NCBI RefSeq assembly: GCF_017310015.1 | Contig: NZ_CP022297.1 | Coordinates: forward strand, 1-64,000 | Direction: 5' to 3' | From: Marinobacterium iners | Lineage (GTDB): Bacteria; Pseudomonadota; Gammaproteobacteria; Pseudomonadales; Balneatricaceae | Length of the DNA stretch: 64,000 nt | In this document: piece after piece, positions 62,370 to 64,000 of the stretch | Layout: every line of letters starts with the position of its first letter | How positions within the stretch are numbered: the stretch's first letter is position 1 | Position numbers and translations under genes: made by a program | The notes under the pieces: model-generated | The model's database searches: none | What the model saw: only the letters and a program-made list of their open reading frames with translations | What the model was told of the DNA's origin: nothing

Positions 62370-64000
62370 CTGATTCCGTGACTTACAACCCCACTCACAC
62401 CTCTACAACACTGTAACCACGCGGCCTGCGGCGGTAATATGGACGCCATTCTCGATTCACCCAGGCAGTGATATCTGACTATGCGTACCTTCAAGCTTGA
62501 ACAGTCAAAAACCGAGATTATCACACCCCACGGTGGTCTGGCGCTGGTTGGGCACAGCGTGAACAGGATGACCTCTCTGGCTAAGACCTCGCGCTCCATC
62601 GTCAAGCGCCATGGCATCGCCAACATCGACCTCATCCGTACCTACCTGGGGTTGATTTGCCTTGGCAAGAGCGACTTCGAAGCGGTCGAGCACGCACGCC
62701 ATGATCCCTTCTTCAAAGCGGCCATGGGCATCAAGCAATCACCTTCATCGGCCCGGCTGCGTCAGCGCTTTGATGAAGATGCCCGCGCACTGATCCCGTT
62801 ATTGGATGAGGCCAGCGTCGAGTTTCTGTGTAACGCTTCGGTGCCTATCGGCACACTCACCACCGGGCACGTGCCACTGGATATGGACGTGTTTCCCATG
62901 GACAACAGCAACAGTAAAAAAGAGGGCGTGGCCTATACCTACAAGGGGCATGACGGTTATGCCCCCATCGCGGCCTACCTGGGCACGGAGGGCTGGTGTC
63001 TGGGCTGTGAGCTGCGACCGGGTAACCAACATGCCAATAAAGAGTTTATTCACACCCTCGACCGGGTGCTGCCTCGAGTCCGAGAGCTGACCGATGCACC
63101 GCTACTGGTACGTCTTGACAGCGCCCATGATGCCGCCGAGAACCGGGGGTACTTCCGTGCGCACGGGGCAGACTACCTGATTAAGTGGAACCCCCGCTCA
63201 CAAGATGGACTGGCCTGGGTCGACAAGGCTCATGCGGCCGGCGCACTTTGGTGCCATACCCGACCGGGCAAAATGGAAACGCTGGTAAGCGAACCGCTGG
63301 ATGGCACGGACGACCGCCTGATCGTCAAGGTGACGGTGCGCCAGAGTGACAGTTCAAGACAGCTGTTTTTGGAGCCGGAGGTCAGCCTGGAGGGCTGGAC
63401 GACTTCACTCACATCGGACGCAGCAGATAACGCCAAGGTCATTGCGCTCTACCAGGATCACGCCACCAGCGAACAGTTCCACAGTGAGTTCAAGACTGAT
63501 CTGGATCTCGAACGTTTGCCGTCAGGGAAGTTCGATACCAACGACCTGGTCATAGCCTTTGCCGTACTGGGCTACAACATACTGCGTTGGATGGGACAGA
63601 ACGCGCTATTGGGGCCGGATGCACCGGTGCGTCATCCGGCCAAGCGTCGGCGGCTGAAAACCGTGATTCAGGAACTGATGTATATGGCCTGTCGCTTAGT
63701 CAGCAGCGGTCGTCGTCTCCACCTGCGCTTCGGACGACATTGTCCCGGTTTCGGGGCATTCAGTCGCGTCTACGGGCTGGCCTGATCCGGACTGTCGGAT
63801 TTACAGCCATTCAAAATAGCCACACGCCCGAGCGCCATGCATGGCAGGGTATGCCTTGGCCTGCAGACAGAATCGAGACGAAATACTGCGGTGAGAAGCA
63901 TGATCGATGCTGCAGTGGCGTAGATTAACCCGGTACACGTTAGATAAGATCGAGCTGTGTTAAAGAGCGAGGTCGTCTTCAGTGCTGGGTGCTGCAACAG
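62370..64000 (+). mobile_element. IS1380-family insertion sequence (right end beyond window)
   Basis: The transposase ORF plus about 110 bases of 5' flank lie here. The left end is placed at CCTGATTCCGTGAC near 62370 because composition changes there and the neighbouring gene is cut. That is inference. I found no inverted copy of this sequence before 64000, so the right end is probably outside the window, giving an element longer than 1.6 kb. The target duplication cannot be checked. Confidence 0.7.
62481..63785 (+). CDS. IS1380-family transposase
   Basis: This 434-residue DDE transposase carries the catalytic residues of IS1380 proteins in DMDVFPMDNSNSKKEGV, LVRLDSAHDAAENRGYF and the C-terminal YQDHATSEQFHSEFKTDLDLERLPSGKF (the E region). 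It is complete with no frameshift, so the element may still be mobile. The 215 bases after its stop, to the window edge, contain no supported gene. Confidence 0.92.
   Translation: MRTFKLEQSKTEIITPHGGLALVGHSVNRMTSLAKTSRSIVKRHGIANIDLIRTYLGLICLGKSDFEAVEHARHDPFFKAAMGIKQSPSSARLRQRFDEDARALIPLLDEASVEFLCNASVPIGTLTTGHVPLDMDVFPMDNSNSKKEGVAYTYKGHDGYAPIAAYLGTEGWCLGCELRPGNQHANKEFIHTLDRVLPRVRELTDAPLLVRLDSAHDAAENRGYFRAHGADYLIKWNPRSQDGLAWVDKAHAAGALWCHTRPGKMETLVSEPLDGTDDRLIVKVTVRQSDSSRQLFLEPEVSLEGWTTSLTSDAADNAKVIALYQDHATSEQFHSEFKTDLDLERLPSGKFDTNDLVIAFAVLGYNILRWMGQNALLGPDAPVRHPAKRRRLKTVIQELMYMACRLVSSGRRLHLRFGRHCPGFGAFSRVYGLA

Noticed and set aside
63785..64000. Possible right inverted repeat of the IS within the window
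   Set aside because: I could not find an inverted copy of the proposed left end (CCTGATTCCGTGAC). CCTGATCCGG at 63780-63789 is in the same orientation and inside the end of the transposase gene.

Overview
This 64 kb window is gammaproteobacterial chromosome next to the replication origin. It opens with dnaA-dnaN-recF-gyrB and carries gene blocks in a Pseudomonas-like order: glyQS; trkH-trkA-rsmB-fmt-def / LysM-dprA; hemF-aroE; gamma-carbonic anhydrase-prlC-yheV-tag; zur-znuCB / znuA; yggX-mutY-asmA / hisBHAF. Base composition is moderately GC-rich. Gene order and protein flavour fit a marine Oceanospirillales-type bacterium (Marinobacterium/Neptunomonas-like). That placement is inference from order and resemblance, not from a search.

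Layout. 1-6.7 kb: the dnaA upstream region with DnaA boxes, then the replication operon ending in a strong terminator. 6.76-8.84 kb: a group II intron with its reverse transcriptase, sitting directly behind the gyrB terminator. 8.84-10.5 kb: a gene-free segment bracketed by two ParB-binding parS sites. 10.5-24.4 kb: translation, potassium uptake, formylmethionine handling, DNA processing and purine genes. 24.5-32.3 kb: haem and shikimate genes, a Lon-family protease, oligopeptidase A and Tag glycosylase. 32.4-38 kb: a PQQ-type sugar dehydrogenase and the zinc uptake locus, in which a MATE exporter is translationally coupled to znuB and a Zur operator lies between zur and znuA. 38-38.5 kb: two identical tRNA-Leu genes and an overlooked 43-residue membrane protein. 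38.8-44 kb: a five-gene envelope cluster around a YcfL-LpoB pair, with a CsgG-like protein. 44.1-44.5 kb: a cluster of DnaA-box-like sites far from dnaA. 44.5-59.7 kb: a cation exporter, two GGDEF/EAL proteins (one in an operon with a PhnD-like binding protein and a beta-barrel protein), tRNA-Phe, yggX-mutY-asmA, his genes, a periplasmic-type ATP-dependent DNA ligase and cytochrome c5.

60.0-64 kb is accessory DNA starting at tRNA-Arg(CCG): a terminase-small-subunit-like ORF behind an AT-rich inverted repeat, small cysteine-rich and hypothetical ORFs, a RadC/MPN protein, and an AT-rich secreted-protein gene cut off by an IS1380-family element that runs off the window.

The observations most worth checking are the paired parS sites, the remote DnaA-box cluster, the LpoB/CsgG-like envelope operon, the PhnD-like/GGDEF-EAL/barrel operon and the 43-residue membrane protein. 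I did not see a CRISPR array or a recognisable defence system.
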